Shown here: positions 39,023 to 49,022 of the stretch, in pieces
Position numbering within the stretch: the stretch's first letter is position 1
Layout: every line of letters starts with the position of its first letter
Assembly: GCA_013398615.1 (NCBI GenBank)
Contig: VZSR01001685.1
Span: 49,369,639-49,433,638 of the forward strand
Reading direction: 5' to 3'
Source: Brachypodius melanocephalos
Taxonomy: Eukaryota; Chordata; Aves; Passeriformes; Pycnonotidae
Length of the DNA stretch: 64,000 bases
Notes under the pieces: model-generated
What the model was told of the DNA's origin: nothing
What the model saw: only the letters and a program-made list of their open reading frames with translations
Database searches by the model: none
Program-made: the position numbers and the translations under genes

Positions 39023-39679
39023 TAGAATTCTTCATCCAGACCTTTTACAGGCAAAGGAAAAATGTATATCCTCCCAAGACAGCAGAAACAAAGCTCAGCA
39101 AATGAGCCCCTCTCCCACAGAAGCAGCGGGTCAGGTGGCAACAGAGGAAGAAACAAGCAGCCCCTTCTGATGCTCTGTGAAACAGAGACATCCCCCTCCA
39201 AAGGAGTTTGATTGGTAATTCTAACCTATTGATTCTTTTCCATACAGATCTCCATCATTTTCATCTATTAAAAACATTCCTAAATTAATTGCAATTCAAC
39301 AATTGCACAGCAAAAAAAATCCTCTGCCAATACTCGACTCTATAGACAGGAGACTTTGGCCTTGGGGAGAAGCAGCTTAACCTAAACTCCTTTGTTGCAT
39401 TGCTACTCCCAAGTGTTTTAGCCACTTCTGCAATTACTGTATCACTTTTTGTTTTTCAATAACCTTGAATTTTTCAACAAGTAGTATCCATATCCTGCTC
39501 CTCTGCTCTTTGACCTCGCAAGCAGTTATGTAGTTGCTTGAGGTAATTTCTGTTTGAAGCATTGCGCATTTTACACAACAGAGTTACAGAGCTTTGGGAG
39601 AAACACAGATCAGTGTCTTATCTGGGCATTAACACCCAGCTTTTGTCAGTGTAGTTATCTATCTGAATTGTGGGCATTA
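39023..39679. other. Unique spacer between CR1 pieces
   Basis: No recognised repeat or exon. This spacer separates a CR1 3' tail from an internal CR1 piece in the same orientation. In a single insertion the internal piece would lie 5' of the tail, so these are two separate insertions. Confidence 0.5.
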
Positions 39680-39900
39680 TTTCAAATTGTTCCTGACAAA
39701 TCTGGTGCCCTTCTACAATGGGCATACAAGGGTCTTACAAGGCTACAGGATGAGGGAAGAGCCACTGGCATCATCTACATGAACTTGTACACAGCATTTG
39801 ACACACTGTCCCACACGACACTCTTGCCTTCAAACTGGAGAGACACGGATTTAACAGCAGGGTGCAGGACAGCTGTGCTCCAGCATCCTCATAGTTTATC
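39680..39900 (+). mobile_element. CR1 ORF2 internal fragment (reverse-transcriptase domain remnant)
   Basis: Translation of 39748-39870 gives DEGRATGIIYMNLYTAFDTL, which matches the CR1 reverse-transcriptase motif A region (usual pattern DEGRAT-IYLDL-KAFDTV). The catalytic aspartate of that motif is asparagine here (YMNL rather than YLDL), so the domain would be inactive even if whole. The flanking match starts near TTCCTGACAAATCTGGTGCC. This is an unusual CR1 piece for the window because it lacks the 3' tail. The right edge is uncertain. Confidence 0.8.
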
Positions 39901-42900
39901 ACAAAGTTGTGAAGTTGCTGCTATTTCACACATCCTGCCACCACAATACAGGTTTTTTCTCTCTAACTCCAGGTCTGCAGCAGTTTTTACTTTTGCATAT
40001 CTATTTTTGCATACGTTTTAACAGAAAATCTGCAGTGACGGCCACAGTGAGTCAATGACACTATGTTTCTCTGTAAGGTCTTAGGATCCAGGCAAGCAAG
40101 AGCAATTCATGAACATGGATAAAGCACCAAATTGCACAATCCTTGTAGCAGTAGGGTGATAACCTCATTGTAGTAAACAAAACAGAAATATAGATGATTT
40201 GTATTGCATCAGCTGTGCTTTTGCACATCTTTGATGACTGAACCACTCAATGGAGTGGCAGAGAGTGAATCCCTTCCCTAAAGCTCTTTTCTCCATGTGG
40301 TAGACTTGTTTTACTGTTGGTCAAAAGGGCAATGTTTACATCTCTACTAGAATCTCCAACCACTTTACAGGCTGAACTAAACCTCCAGGAAACCAAAATA
40401 CTGTCCTTTGCAGCTGGAAGGTCTGGAGCAGGGAGCGGAGAAGGGGCAGGCCTTCACTCCAACTTCTCAGCCATAGGTGTGTCCTCCCAACACCACACAC
40501 TTCTCCTTAGATGCAAAGTTTAAGTGTCCCTGGATCTCCTGTTGTCTTGATTCTGATCCTGGCACAGAGAACAAAGCATGGGAGAGGAAAGGGCTTGGTG
40601 GAAGTTGGAGGAATAGCCTGTTCCCTTCAAGCAAGGAGAATTTGAGGAAAAAGGATGGATGAGAGGAAAAATGTGCAAAAGAAGGACTCTGCTGGTTTTG
40701 GTTGGGATTTCTTTTGAAATTTGAATTAACTTGGTTCTTTTAAAATAAGTAATTTTGACTCCCTGAGAGGCTTGAAAAGGACCTGGAATTAAGACAAAGT
40801 AAATGCAACAATGCATCACTTTCTCAAAACCACAATTATTTTGATTTGTCTTTGCTTATCTAAAAATTGCTTCAATTCAATGTAAGTGAGTATTTTTCCC
40901 CAGTGTTTTGTCTCACCAAAAGAATTTAAGTCAGATAATTTGCATAAACTGATTTAAGTGAAGCTCTAGTAAGGGAAAGCAGTAGATGCATGGAGCAACA
41001 GCATTTACAGCAAAAGCCTAGCACTAATGCAGGGTGCAGGTTCCATAGAAGGCATCACCATATCCCATGAGGCTAAAGTAATTTAAGATATAGGCATGGA
41101 TGTCCTTATCACACCCTGCCAGCTTTGGATGTACTCTAGAGTGTCAAAAAAGAGACAAAAACCATCAGGTCAGCTCTGACTCAAGTTGCAGGTAGCCCTA
41201 CACCATGTTCTTTACACATGAGTTTGTAGAAGTCTCAGGGTGAAGTAATACAGGTCTCTGCTTCAAGATTAATCCCAAAGGGCTGTCTGTAGGACTCAAA
41301 CTGCTGTGTTTCAACCCAAATATTCAGATGACATCTTCCAGTTAAATCTGTGGTTTTGAATGTCAGGATGCAAGAAGTACCATAACAATTTTTTTTAAAA
41401 TCCAAACCTGGACATGGGTACTGTGCTTTGAATTTGAGCTGGCAGTGGGAATTTGATACCTTCCTAAAAGAATTGGAGGTGATGCCTTATGCTTCCCTGG
41501 CAGGGTCATATTAACTGAGCTGGCAGATTTGATAGAATTAGATTTCTTTTTCGAGCTGGTACAGCACTGTGATGTGTCAGCACACAAAGTATTTCAGATA
41601 AGTAAGATTAAGTCATTGATGGAAGATCCAGCCTCTAGAAATAATGTAGTGTCCCTTAAAAGGAAAAACCTTTGTTTTGTATTGGTGTACTAAAGCTCTA
41701 AGAACAAAAATTAAAATAAATCCAAGACTCCACAGGTCCTGGAAAAATGTCAGTAGCAATTATTTAGTCCAGAAACATTTTAAAATTATATCAGATTTAA
41801 TACCTCAGTGTCACTGTGACAGTTTTTACTCTGCAGAACAATCCTCCAAAGGGATGGATAAAGGGTCCACTGCAGGAGTTTCAGGAATACCAAGAGTGTG
41901 TGGTCACCTCCATGCCAGCAGCAGTCCTCTGTCAGGCACCAGAAGGGTGGGAAATGTGCTTGGACCCTGTGGGCTCTAACCTGTCACCCATTCCTCCTTG
42001 TCCTCCCCTCAAATCTTTTGGGATGGAAAGCTACAGAGTACTGAGCCCACACTGAAAACCTGCTGGGACAAAGGATTTCCAAAGAGATGGAAAGTTATTG
42101 CAAAAAAAAACCAAAAAATGTTCTTTTAAGATGATGTCCTCAGAGAAAGACAGTTACACTTCAAACATTTGTCACCAGGTGCAGGTTTCAACCACTTATG
42201 CTGTGTCTATTTTGCATTCTAGGATACTCTGCAATTGCTTGGCAGCAAGAGCTGTGGGACTGGCCCAGAGAAACAGATGTGGCTTGATGAGGTTAACAGG
42301 TTTCCTGAAATAGAACAACTCTCAGCTTAAAGGTTTGGTCATCTCATACACTGGGCACAAATCTTCCTCTCCCCAAGGAAGGATGTGCACGTCAGTCCAG
42401 ATGAAGCAACTTAATCACAGGCAGCTCAAAGTGAAGCAAAGCCAGGAAAGATTTGCTTTCCACCCTCCTTTCCCCCAGAATCGCATTTCAACAATTCCTA
42501 CAGTCTTTACAATTGATGGCATTCCTAATTGTAACTCATGCTTCAGAGCAAGTTTCTACCAATACTATGGGGAGTTTCTTTTTAAAAGAGCTCCCTGCCT
42601 GTCAAGGCCCCCATTTTCCACATTCCACAGCTATTTCACAGCTTGAGGGGGTTGTGCAGCCCTGACTTACAAGAGCTTTTCGAAGTTTTATAGAACATTT
42701 TACACAAAGTGACTTGAGTTTGCCACTTACAAACCAGAGCATGGGACACTTGGCACCAGTGGGAAGAGGAGGCTGGGGCAAGAGTGGGAAAGGTGACCAG
42801 AAGGGTGACAGCAGTGCCCCTGTGGCTGCTGTTACTTAGTGTCAGGTCAGCCCAGAGCCCTTATCAGGACAAGAGGGGTCACAAGAAGTGACAACTTCGA

Positions 42901-45900
42901 ACAACTAACAGACACACATCCTGAATAGAGAACACTTATGGTGATAAAGTTGTCTATTTCATAAGACAGAGGTTTGTGCCCAGAAAACACTCATAGCTCC
43001 CACAGGGTCAAATCAGTTGCCAAACACATTTTAGGTGCCACTGAAGATACCTCACACATCAAACTCACCCTCCTGAAGTCTCAAATACAACACCAGGTGT
43101 CAGACATCAACATCTTTCTGTAGTGGCACCAGAAGACAAGGACAGATAGTCCAGGGTGGTTAGAACAGCTCTAAGAGACTATGGTTGAGAAGCCAAGATC
43201 CTGAAGGCTGGTAGGAGATTCCCAGCTCCCTGGAGCAGACACATATTGGGTAATAAAGAGCAGATATCTCCTGGACAATGAATCAGGCACCAAGCTAGCC
43301 CAGAGAGGGATGCAGACATGCTCTGGATGGGCTGCAAAGGCAGCTGTGCATCCCATCACTGGCACCAGGCACACCATTCCTGCCAGGACTGGAGAGACAG
43401 CTGGGAGCTGTCACATTCCTAGGCTAGCCGTGGCCTCCGCTGCTCTGTTGGCTGCTGCCACAGGCACCATGGCAAAAAGTGCAATACAAACATTTACAGC
43501 AGCATTTTGCCTGCAAGGCTGCATGTCTTACACAGGAAATGTCTGTATGGGTCAAGGAGCTTTCTCTCTGTTGTAAGCGATTCATCTGGATTGTGAGCTG
43601 GCAGATAACCCCAGAGTTTATTTTCAGCTTGCTTGTGAGTTAGATTTTTCATTTATCAGTTAGGAGGCACACCATAAACATAACAGACAGGCTCTGATGC
43701 AGTCAGGCAAGACAGCGGCAGAGGGGGACAAAGTATGTCTGCCATACTTCACCTTAATTCCTGGAATTCATTCCCATGTTTTAATAACCTACATCAGAAA
43801 TCTCAGATCGGTTCAAAATATATCTGCCTTTAGGCTCGTTGCAAGCTTGACTGAACACAGGCTGTTCAGCAAATATTTTCCAGTAATATGTATATAAAAA
43901 TATAAAAATTATTAGTACAAAGCTGACTGGGTTTGTACTGAAAGGTTCCATCAAAGTATCTCGGCAGAGGGGCTGGTTATTAAAAATAATTCTTCCACTT
44001 AAGAAGTACATGTGGGTGAAAACTTTATCCCCCTACTTCCCCAGTTGATCTATCTCCTGCGTCAGATGAGACACCAATAGTCCTGTGCTGCCCTCTGCAA
44101 ACTATAAAAGATACAGAAGATATATAAATTAATTAAGTCTGGTACAAAAAAGAAAAAAGTTGAAGAAAATCCACATGTGGCATGTGACAGTGTTGAAACA
44201 AGACAAAAAATGTATCCTTTTCAGAGTTCCCTCAGCCAGAGCCATGAAAAGCTCCACCAGGTGGTGGGATTAACAGCACTTGAAATATGCTGTGGAGCTG
44301 AGTTTGCTCTCTCTCCTTTGCTTTTTAAAAGCAGGTTTCTGCTTCACTACGCTTTTGAAAACAGGTGCAAAAAATGTTCTGAATAAAAATTTATTTCTGC
44401 TATCATCTAATGGCAGCATTTGCAACTCACTTGACATAAAGGATGTTTTTATAACCTAAAAGATGAAACTGCCATCTGCATGACCTTAATTTCCTCTCAA
44501 GTTGCTCCCAGTTTTACATAAACAACAACAAAAAAATTGATAAGCACATACCAAGTCTTATACAAAATTATGTTTAGTTTGAAAAGTGACCTTCCTCCAT
44601 TGAGAGGCTGTTACCATTAGCAGTATAATCAAGTTCGGAAGAAAAACTGCAAAGAAGGTTTCAAGTTCGTTTCTGGCCGGGATGTGTGACAAATTCATAC
44701 AAACAGGGCAACTCGCTGTCTCCCCTGAAGAATCAGATTGTGCACCAAGTGAATGAGCCAAAAGAACAGGTAATACAATTGCTCTCCTCTTTTGCACTTT
44801 CAGAGACAATGCTCCTACACACTACTAAGCAAAAAGGTAAAGTAAATGTGTATTAGCAGAACTGCAGTTTAAAAACTTAGTGGTAACTTCAAAGCTGGCT
44901 TGGCAGAACCACAGACTGGGACTTTATTGAGGCACAAGATTTAAACCTCCTGACACAGAAATGCTACCCTACAGCAGCACCAAAACAGCAAACAACACTT
45001 TCTTTGAAAGTGAAATCAGCAGAGGAACAGAGCACCAAGTTCATCACAGACCTATGCTGGGGCTTTGTTGTTTCCAAGATAATTAAGAAAACACAAGCTA
45101 TTAACTAATAAACAAAACCACTCTTAATTCACATCCAACCATTCCTTCCTTTACCCCCAGCTACCAACTGGACATGTGCTCAAGCAGATTAAAAACTGTC
45201 AGGTTCCCAGATAAGCCCAGAAACAACCCTAAGCACAGCCATGCCCTGCAGATAACATTCTGCCTCTGCTGAAAGCCGGAAAGGGAACCCAGGGCCACCC
45301 CCAACTTTCTTCTAACACAAGAGCAGCTCTGTCGAGACATTGTGCACAGTGGGCAGAGCACCATCGGCTCTGGACTGGGACAGAAAAACTGAGGAGGGGT
45401 GAACACACTGTCCTGTGGAAGGCACCGGCAGGCATGGGTGGCACAGGATGCTGTGGATGTAACAAGCCAAGTGTTTCTAAGCAGATGCTTCCCAAAGAGT
45501 CACCCCTCCAGCCAAAGCTGTGTAAATTATATACAGGAGGGGTGTGCTGCTAATTGAGTACCTCCCAAAACGCCAAGAGGCAGGAAGACTCCAGTTAAAG
45601 GCAACTCTTAATTTTAACTTGTGTCACTGAAGAGCACCAAAGTAAATGAACTCCTGAGGACAAGATCAAAGTAAAATAAGAGACTCTTTTTTTATATCCT
45701 TGAATCTCCTGTCCCTTTTGTACACTGAAATTTAATTTCCTTTTCAAAGAGAGCTTTTGGAGCTTATGAAAATTGACCCAAAAGATTACAAGGGCTTTGT
45801 CACCCTTCCAATCTCTCTGAAAGATCCATAATTAGGGAGGTTTTTCCTTCAACATATGTGCCCAGCAGACAAATATATAATTCAGACTTACAATTACGTG

Positions 45901-46239
45901 AATGAGTTATTTCAGTATATTGGATACATAGAAGCCCAACCGTTACAAAGAGTTGAAAAATCTAGTGTGTCTCAAATGAGTAAATATACAGCAAGGCTTT
46001 TTTTTTTGTTTTGTTTTACTGGCTTGTTTTCATTTGTACCAAGACTACACGCAGTCCCACTAAGGATCTGGGATGGATGTTTGCCACTGAGATAAAAATA
46101 CCAAGTACAATAAAAACAAACTGCTGACCTCGAAGATTAGTTATTTATGCTTCTGTAGAAAATAATTCTGCAAGGAGGAACGTAAGAGCGGATACATAAG
46201 ACAGCCAGCCTGCTTTTTGCCCTCTAACGGAGTAACGCT
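39901..46239. other. Unique sequence, no gene seen
   Basis: About 6.3 kb upstream of the CpG island on the plus-strand map. It has no recognised transposon, A/T homopolymers only, and frames of up to about 103 codons without domains. If a gene starts at the CpG island on the minus strand, this would be the beginning of its first intron. Confidence 0.5.
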
Positions 46240-46714
46240 GGCTTTACTCTTTCGGCACACAGCTACCCAGGGGAGAAAGAAACAACACGAAACCACCAGG
46301 GTGCAGGTCTCCGCCGGGCTGGTCCCTGCCGCTGCTCCCACCCGGCGGCGGCGCTGGGCAGGACCGGTCCCCGTGGGGCAGTTGGAGGGGGGTCCCCGGC
46401 GCTGTCGCCCCCCGAGCATCGCCCGAAGGTGTCCCCTTGGTCCGGAGCCCACTCCGGCACCGCCGCCTTCCCTCTGTCTCCCTCCAGTGAGGAAACCCCG
46501 CCTGGATCGGGAGAAGTGTCCCCGCTCCGGAGTGCCGAGGCACCGAACCGGAGGATGCTGCGAGCTCCGCCAGCGCCGGGACCACCCCTGCTTCTAAATA
46601 ACAGAAATATATTTTTTTAAAAAAACCCAACAACTCAAGAGCTGAATGAGGAGTCAGGAGGCTGGGAGGCTCCCACCGCGCCTGCTGCAGCAGCGGGGAG
46701 CGGGGCATTCGCAG

Positions 46715-46720
46715 GTAAGC
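46715..46720 (+). other. Candidate plus-strand splice donor
   Basis: TTCGCAG|GTAAGC is close to the vertebrate donor consensus. It lies 50 bp from the opposed minus-strand donor. If used, a plus-strand transcript (possibly a lncRNA) starts in the island and runs rightward across the gap. Confidence 0.4.
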
Positions 46721-46770
46721 GGGAGAAAAGAGGCGGCAGGGGGAGAAGGAAGGGGTCCGGCGGTACTCAC

Positions 46771-46922
46771 GGAGGGGTGCGGGGGTCCGGCCCATCCCCA
46801 TGGCCGGGGGGACGGACGGACGGGCGGTCTCTGCTGTGGATGCCGCCGTGCTGTCTGTGTGTCCGTCTGTCTGCCGGCCCTGCCCGCCGAGCCGCTCCGG
46901 GCGCCCCGTCCCTCCCCTCGCT
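46771..46922 (-). CDS. Candidate first exon of an unrecognised minus-strand gene
   Basis: I do not recognise this gene. The inferred transcript starts about 30 bp downstream of the TATA-like box (near 46920), has a GC-rich 5' leader, and reaches an ATG at 46801 in strong Kozak context (GGCCATGG). Only 31 coding bases follow, reading MGMGRTPAPL plus one base, before a GTGAGT donor, so the intron would begin in phase 1. The frame also stays open past the donor and upstream of the TATA box, but that is expected in a CpG island without stops, so it is weak evidence for coding. The gene would run leftward, with later exons at lower coordinates. An alternative is a non-coding first exon. The promoter call is more secure than the protein call. 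Confidence 0.4.
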
Positions 46923-46946
46923 CCCTCCCCGGCGCTTCCTGCCCGC

Positions 46947-46953
46947 TCATATA
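46947..46953 (-). promoter_or_regulatory. TATA-like box
   Basis: The minus strand reads GCGCTATATGAGCG inside the CpG island, 14 bp downstream of a palindromic CACGTG E-box. It is the only TATA-like motif in this GC-rich block and sits about 150 bp upstream of the ATG. It sets the likely direction of the main transcript as leftward. Confidence 0.55.
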
Positions 46954-46966
46954 GCGCGCCCTCGGC

Positions 46967-46972
46967 CACGTG
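46967..46972. promoter_or_regulatory. CACGTG E-box
   Basis: A palindromic CACGTG (the core bound by USF, MYC/MAX and CLOCK-type bHLH factors) lies just upstream of the TATA-like box. Its placement supports a promoter role, but binding is inferred. Confidence 0.5.
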
Positions 46973-47000
46973 GACGGCGCGGGGCCCCGCCGGCTCCTCC

Positions 47001-47100
47001 NNNNNNNNNNNNNNNNNNNNNNNNNNNNNNNNNNNNNNNNNNNNNNNNNNNNNNNNNNNNNNNNNNNNNNNNNNNNNNNNNNNNNNNNNNNNNNNNNNNN
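47001..47100. other. Assembly gap (100 N)
   Basis: Exactly 100 Ns, a conventional placeholder for a gap of unknown size. It lies next to GC-rich promoter sequence, where short-read assemblies often break. Part of the promoter and the 5' end of the next CR1 may be hidden here. Confidence 0.98.
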
Positions 47101-47492
47101 CACCTTTTATTAGACCAGGTTGCTCAGAGCTCCATTCAGCCTGGGCTCAAACACTTTGACAGATGGGTCATCCACAACTGGCCTGGGCAACCTGGTCCCA
47201 TCTCACTGCCCTCACAGGAAAGAATGTCTTCCAAATATCTAATTTAACCTGCTCTCTTTCATTCTAAAGCCATTCCCCCTTGTCCTATCACTACATTCCC
47301 TTAGGAAAAAAAATCCCAGACAAACAAACAAACAAACAAACAAACAAACATTTCCAGCTTTCCTGCAGCCCATGTAGGTACTGAAAGGTGCTATAAGGTC
47401 TCCCCAGTGACTTCTCTGAGCTGAACAATCCCTGCCCTTAGCCTGTTTTTACAGGAGAGGTACTTCAGCCCTCTTCTTTCTGTCCAGCATCA
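47101..47492 (-). mobile_element. CR1 LINE fragment, cut by the gap, with (CAAA)n inside
   Basis: The plus strand reads the reverse complement of CR1 (AGACCAGGTTGCTCAGAGCT, CCATTCCCCCTTGTCCTATC, GCTGAACAATCCCTGCCCTT). The 3' tail expected at the low-coordinate end is missing because the gap starts there. A pure (CAAA)n array (47321-47350) interrupts the match. Confidence 0.87.
47321..47350. repeat. (CAAA)n microsatellite within CR1
   Basis: About 7-8 perfect CAAA units within a CR1 segment that is usually A-rich on this strand, so it probably grew from that A-rich seed after insertion. Confidence 0.92.
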
Positions 47493-48847
47493 GAAATTTT
47501 TAAGGTGACTATAAAAAACTCTAGAATTTAAAAAAAAAAGCAGCATCATTAAAGAATCCCCCAGACAGATACATTCAAGTGATAAAGTGTCTGCTAAAAC
47601 TATTTAACAACATAATTCTGGCTTTTTTAGTGTCGATGTGTAAAGACTGGGGCCATGACTGTAAGTGGGGGGGATTATAGCACCTCCAAAGAAGCAAATG
47701 ATCTCTGATCTTCTCTCCTCCACCCTTCTGTAGGCAGGCGAATATGCACAGTGAACATGCACAGCACATATCAGAGAGAAGAATGCATTCCTGAGCTCTG
47801 AAAAACACGTTCCATAACACTGGACAGCCAGGGCACAGCTCCCTTTGTGAAGCAGATGAGTTTACAGGTGATTAATCTAGTTACTGAAGCTGCCCACGTT
47901 GTTGGTTTATTAAATCCAGCACAAGGTACTTCCACTGGAAACTGTAACATGCTATGTAAGAGCTGTAATTCATCAATCACCACTGGGCTTGTTTCCATAG
48001 AGTTATATTAGTGAAAGCTGGAGTGTGGACTTAGACCAGTGTCACATCATGTACCGTGCTGTGCAGATATTTGCATGAGGGTGAGAGCACCTGTGACAGC
48101 CTGAGCTTTCTGCTTAGGGAGCATAAGCCCATACAAGCCCTTTGAGGGACTCACCCCACCTCTAAATCCTGCCTCTGAGTACTGAAGAGCAGCATAGTGT
48201 TACATCCCTCGTAAAGAGTGTTTGGAAGGGATTTAATTTACAGTAATGAGCATTTTAAAAAAAAGAAAAACCACTCTAGTCTTCTTTTACAAGGAATGTA
48301 TCAATACAAGGAATTACTGTGTGGTGGAAACAGTATATTAAATAGCTGTTCACTGCTTTTTCCCAGGAGCTGCCTGACACTTTGCTGGAGGTGGGATGAG
48401 GAGTTCCAATTTGATTGTCTGTTAGTGTCTCTGTTACCTTTTTTGCCTTGACACACTCATACTTTCAGGCAAATTGGTTAAATTTGATGCTTCATTTGCT
48501 TCACAATAATAGTGGGTTAGTGAGACTGTTTACGAAAAAGAATTTCTGGGGAACAACTCACCAGTAATAGGGTTGTGCATCAGGTTTGGAGATTTCTCCC
48601 AAGCATTTCTAGGGAGACAGAGGGAGTGAGAGAGTGATGACAAAGAAGAATCTGAGCACTCTGCATTTCACTACCTGTTGTACCACACCTGGTCTGTCCA
48701 TGAGTTCAACAGAAAAGAATGGATGTATCTAGTAAAACATCTGATTTATCATCGTATAACATACAAAGTTTCACTAGGTTGTATCAAGGAAAGCTTAATT
48801 GAGCAGCCAAGAATGTCTTAATTATTAATAGTTAATCAAGTTGACAC
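47493..48847. other. Unique sequence, no gene seen
   Basis: No repeat or exon was recognised between two CR1 fragments. Only A-rich homopolymers (47530, 48258) stand out. Confidence 0.5.
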
Positions 48848-49022
48848 TGGCACAGGTTGCCCAGAGGGGCTGTGGATGCTGCATCCCCGGCAGTGCTCAA
48901 GGCAGGGCTGGATGGGGCTTTGAGCAACCTGGCCTAGTGGATGGTGTCCCTGCCCATGGCAGGGGGGTTGAGATGAGATGATCTTTAAGATCCCTTCCAA
49001 CAAAACTATTCTATGATTCTGT
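48848..49022 (+). mobile_element. CR1 LINE 3' fragment
   Basis: It runs from GGCACAGGTTGCCCAGAGGG through GGATGGGGCTTTGAGCAACC and GTGTCCCTGCCCATGGCAGG to the tail ATTCTATGATTCTGTGAC. This is one of the best-preserved tails in the window. A short (AT)n array follows at about 49039-49055. Confidence 0.93.

Larger units (their letters stand above)
46240..47000. promoter_or_regulatory. CpG island, likely divergent promoter
   Basis: G+C and CpG density rise sharply compared with the rest of the window, from about 46.24 kb to the gap at 47.0 kb. The minus strand shows a CACGTG E-box (46967-46972), a TATA-like TATATGA (46953-46947), an ATG in CCGGCCATGGGG context (46801-46799) and a GTGAGT donor (from 46770). 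The plus strand has a strong opposed donor CAG|GTAAGC at 46714/46715. Opposed donors inside one island fit divergent transcription. The island may extend into the gap. Confidence 0.8.

Noticed and set aside
38591..39900. The CR1 pieces at 38.6-39.0 and 39.7-39.9 kb as one element
   Set aside because: Their order is wrong for one insertion: the 3' tail comes before the internal reverse-transcriptase piece on the same strand.
39554..40021. 155-codon plus-strand open frame as a host gene
   Set aside because: The only recognisable part is the CR1 reverse-transcriptase motif, with the catalytic residue changed.
46244..46969. 241-codon minus-strand open frame across the CpG island
   Set aside because: It begins upstream of the TATA-like box, is Pro/Gly/Arg-rich as any stop-poor GC-rich DNA gives, and crosses a good splice donor. 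I kept only the short part from 46801 to 46771 as a coding candidate.
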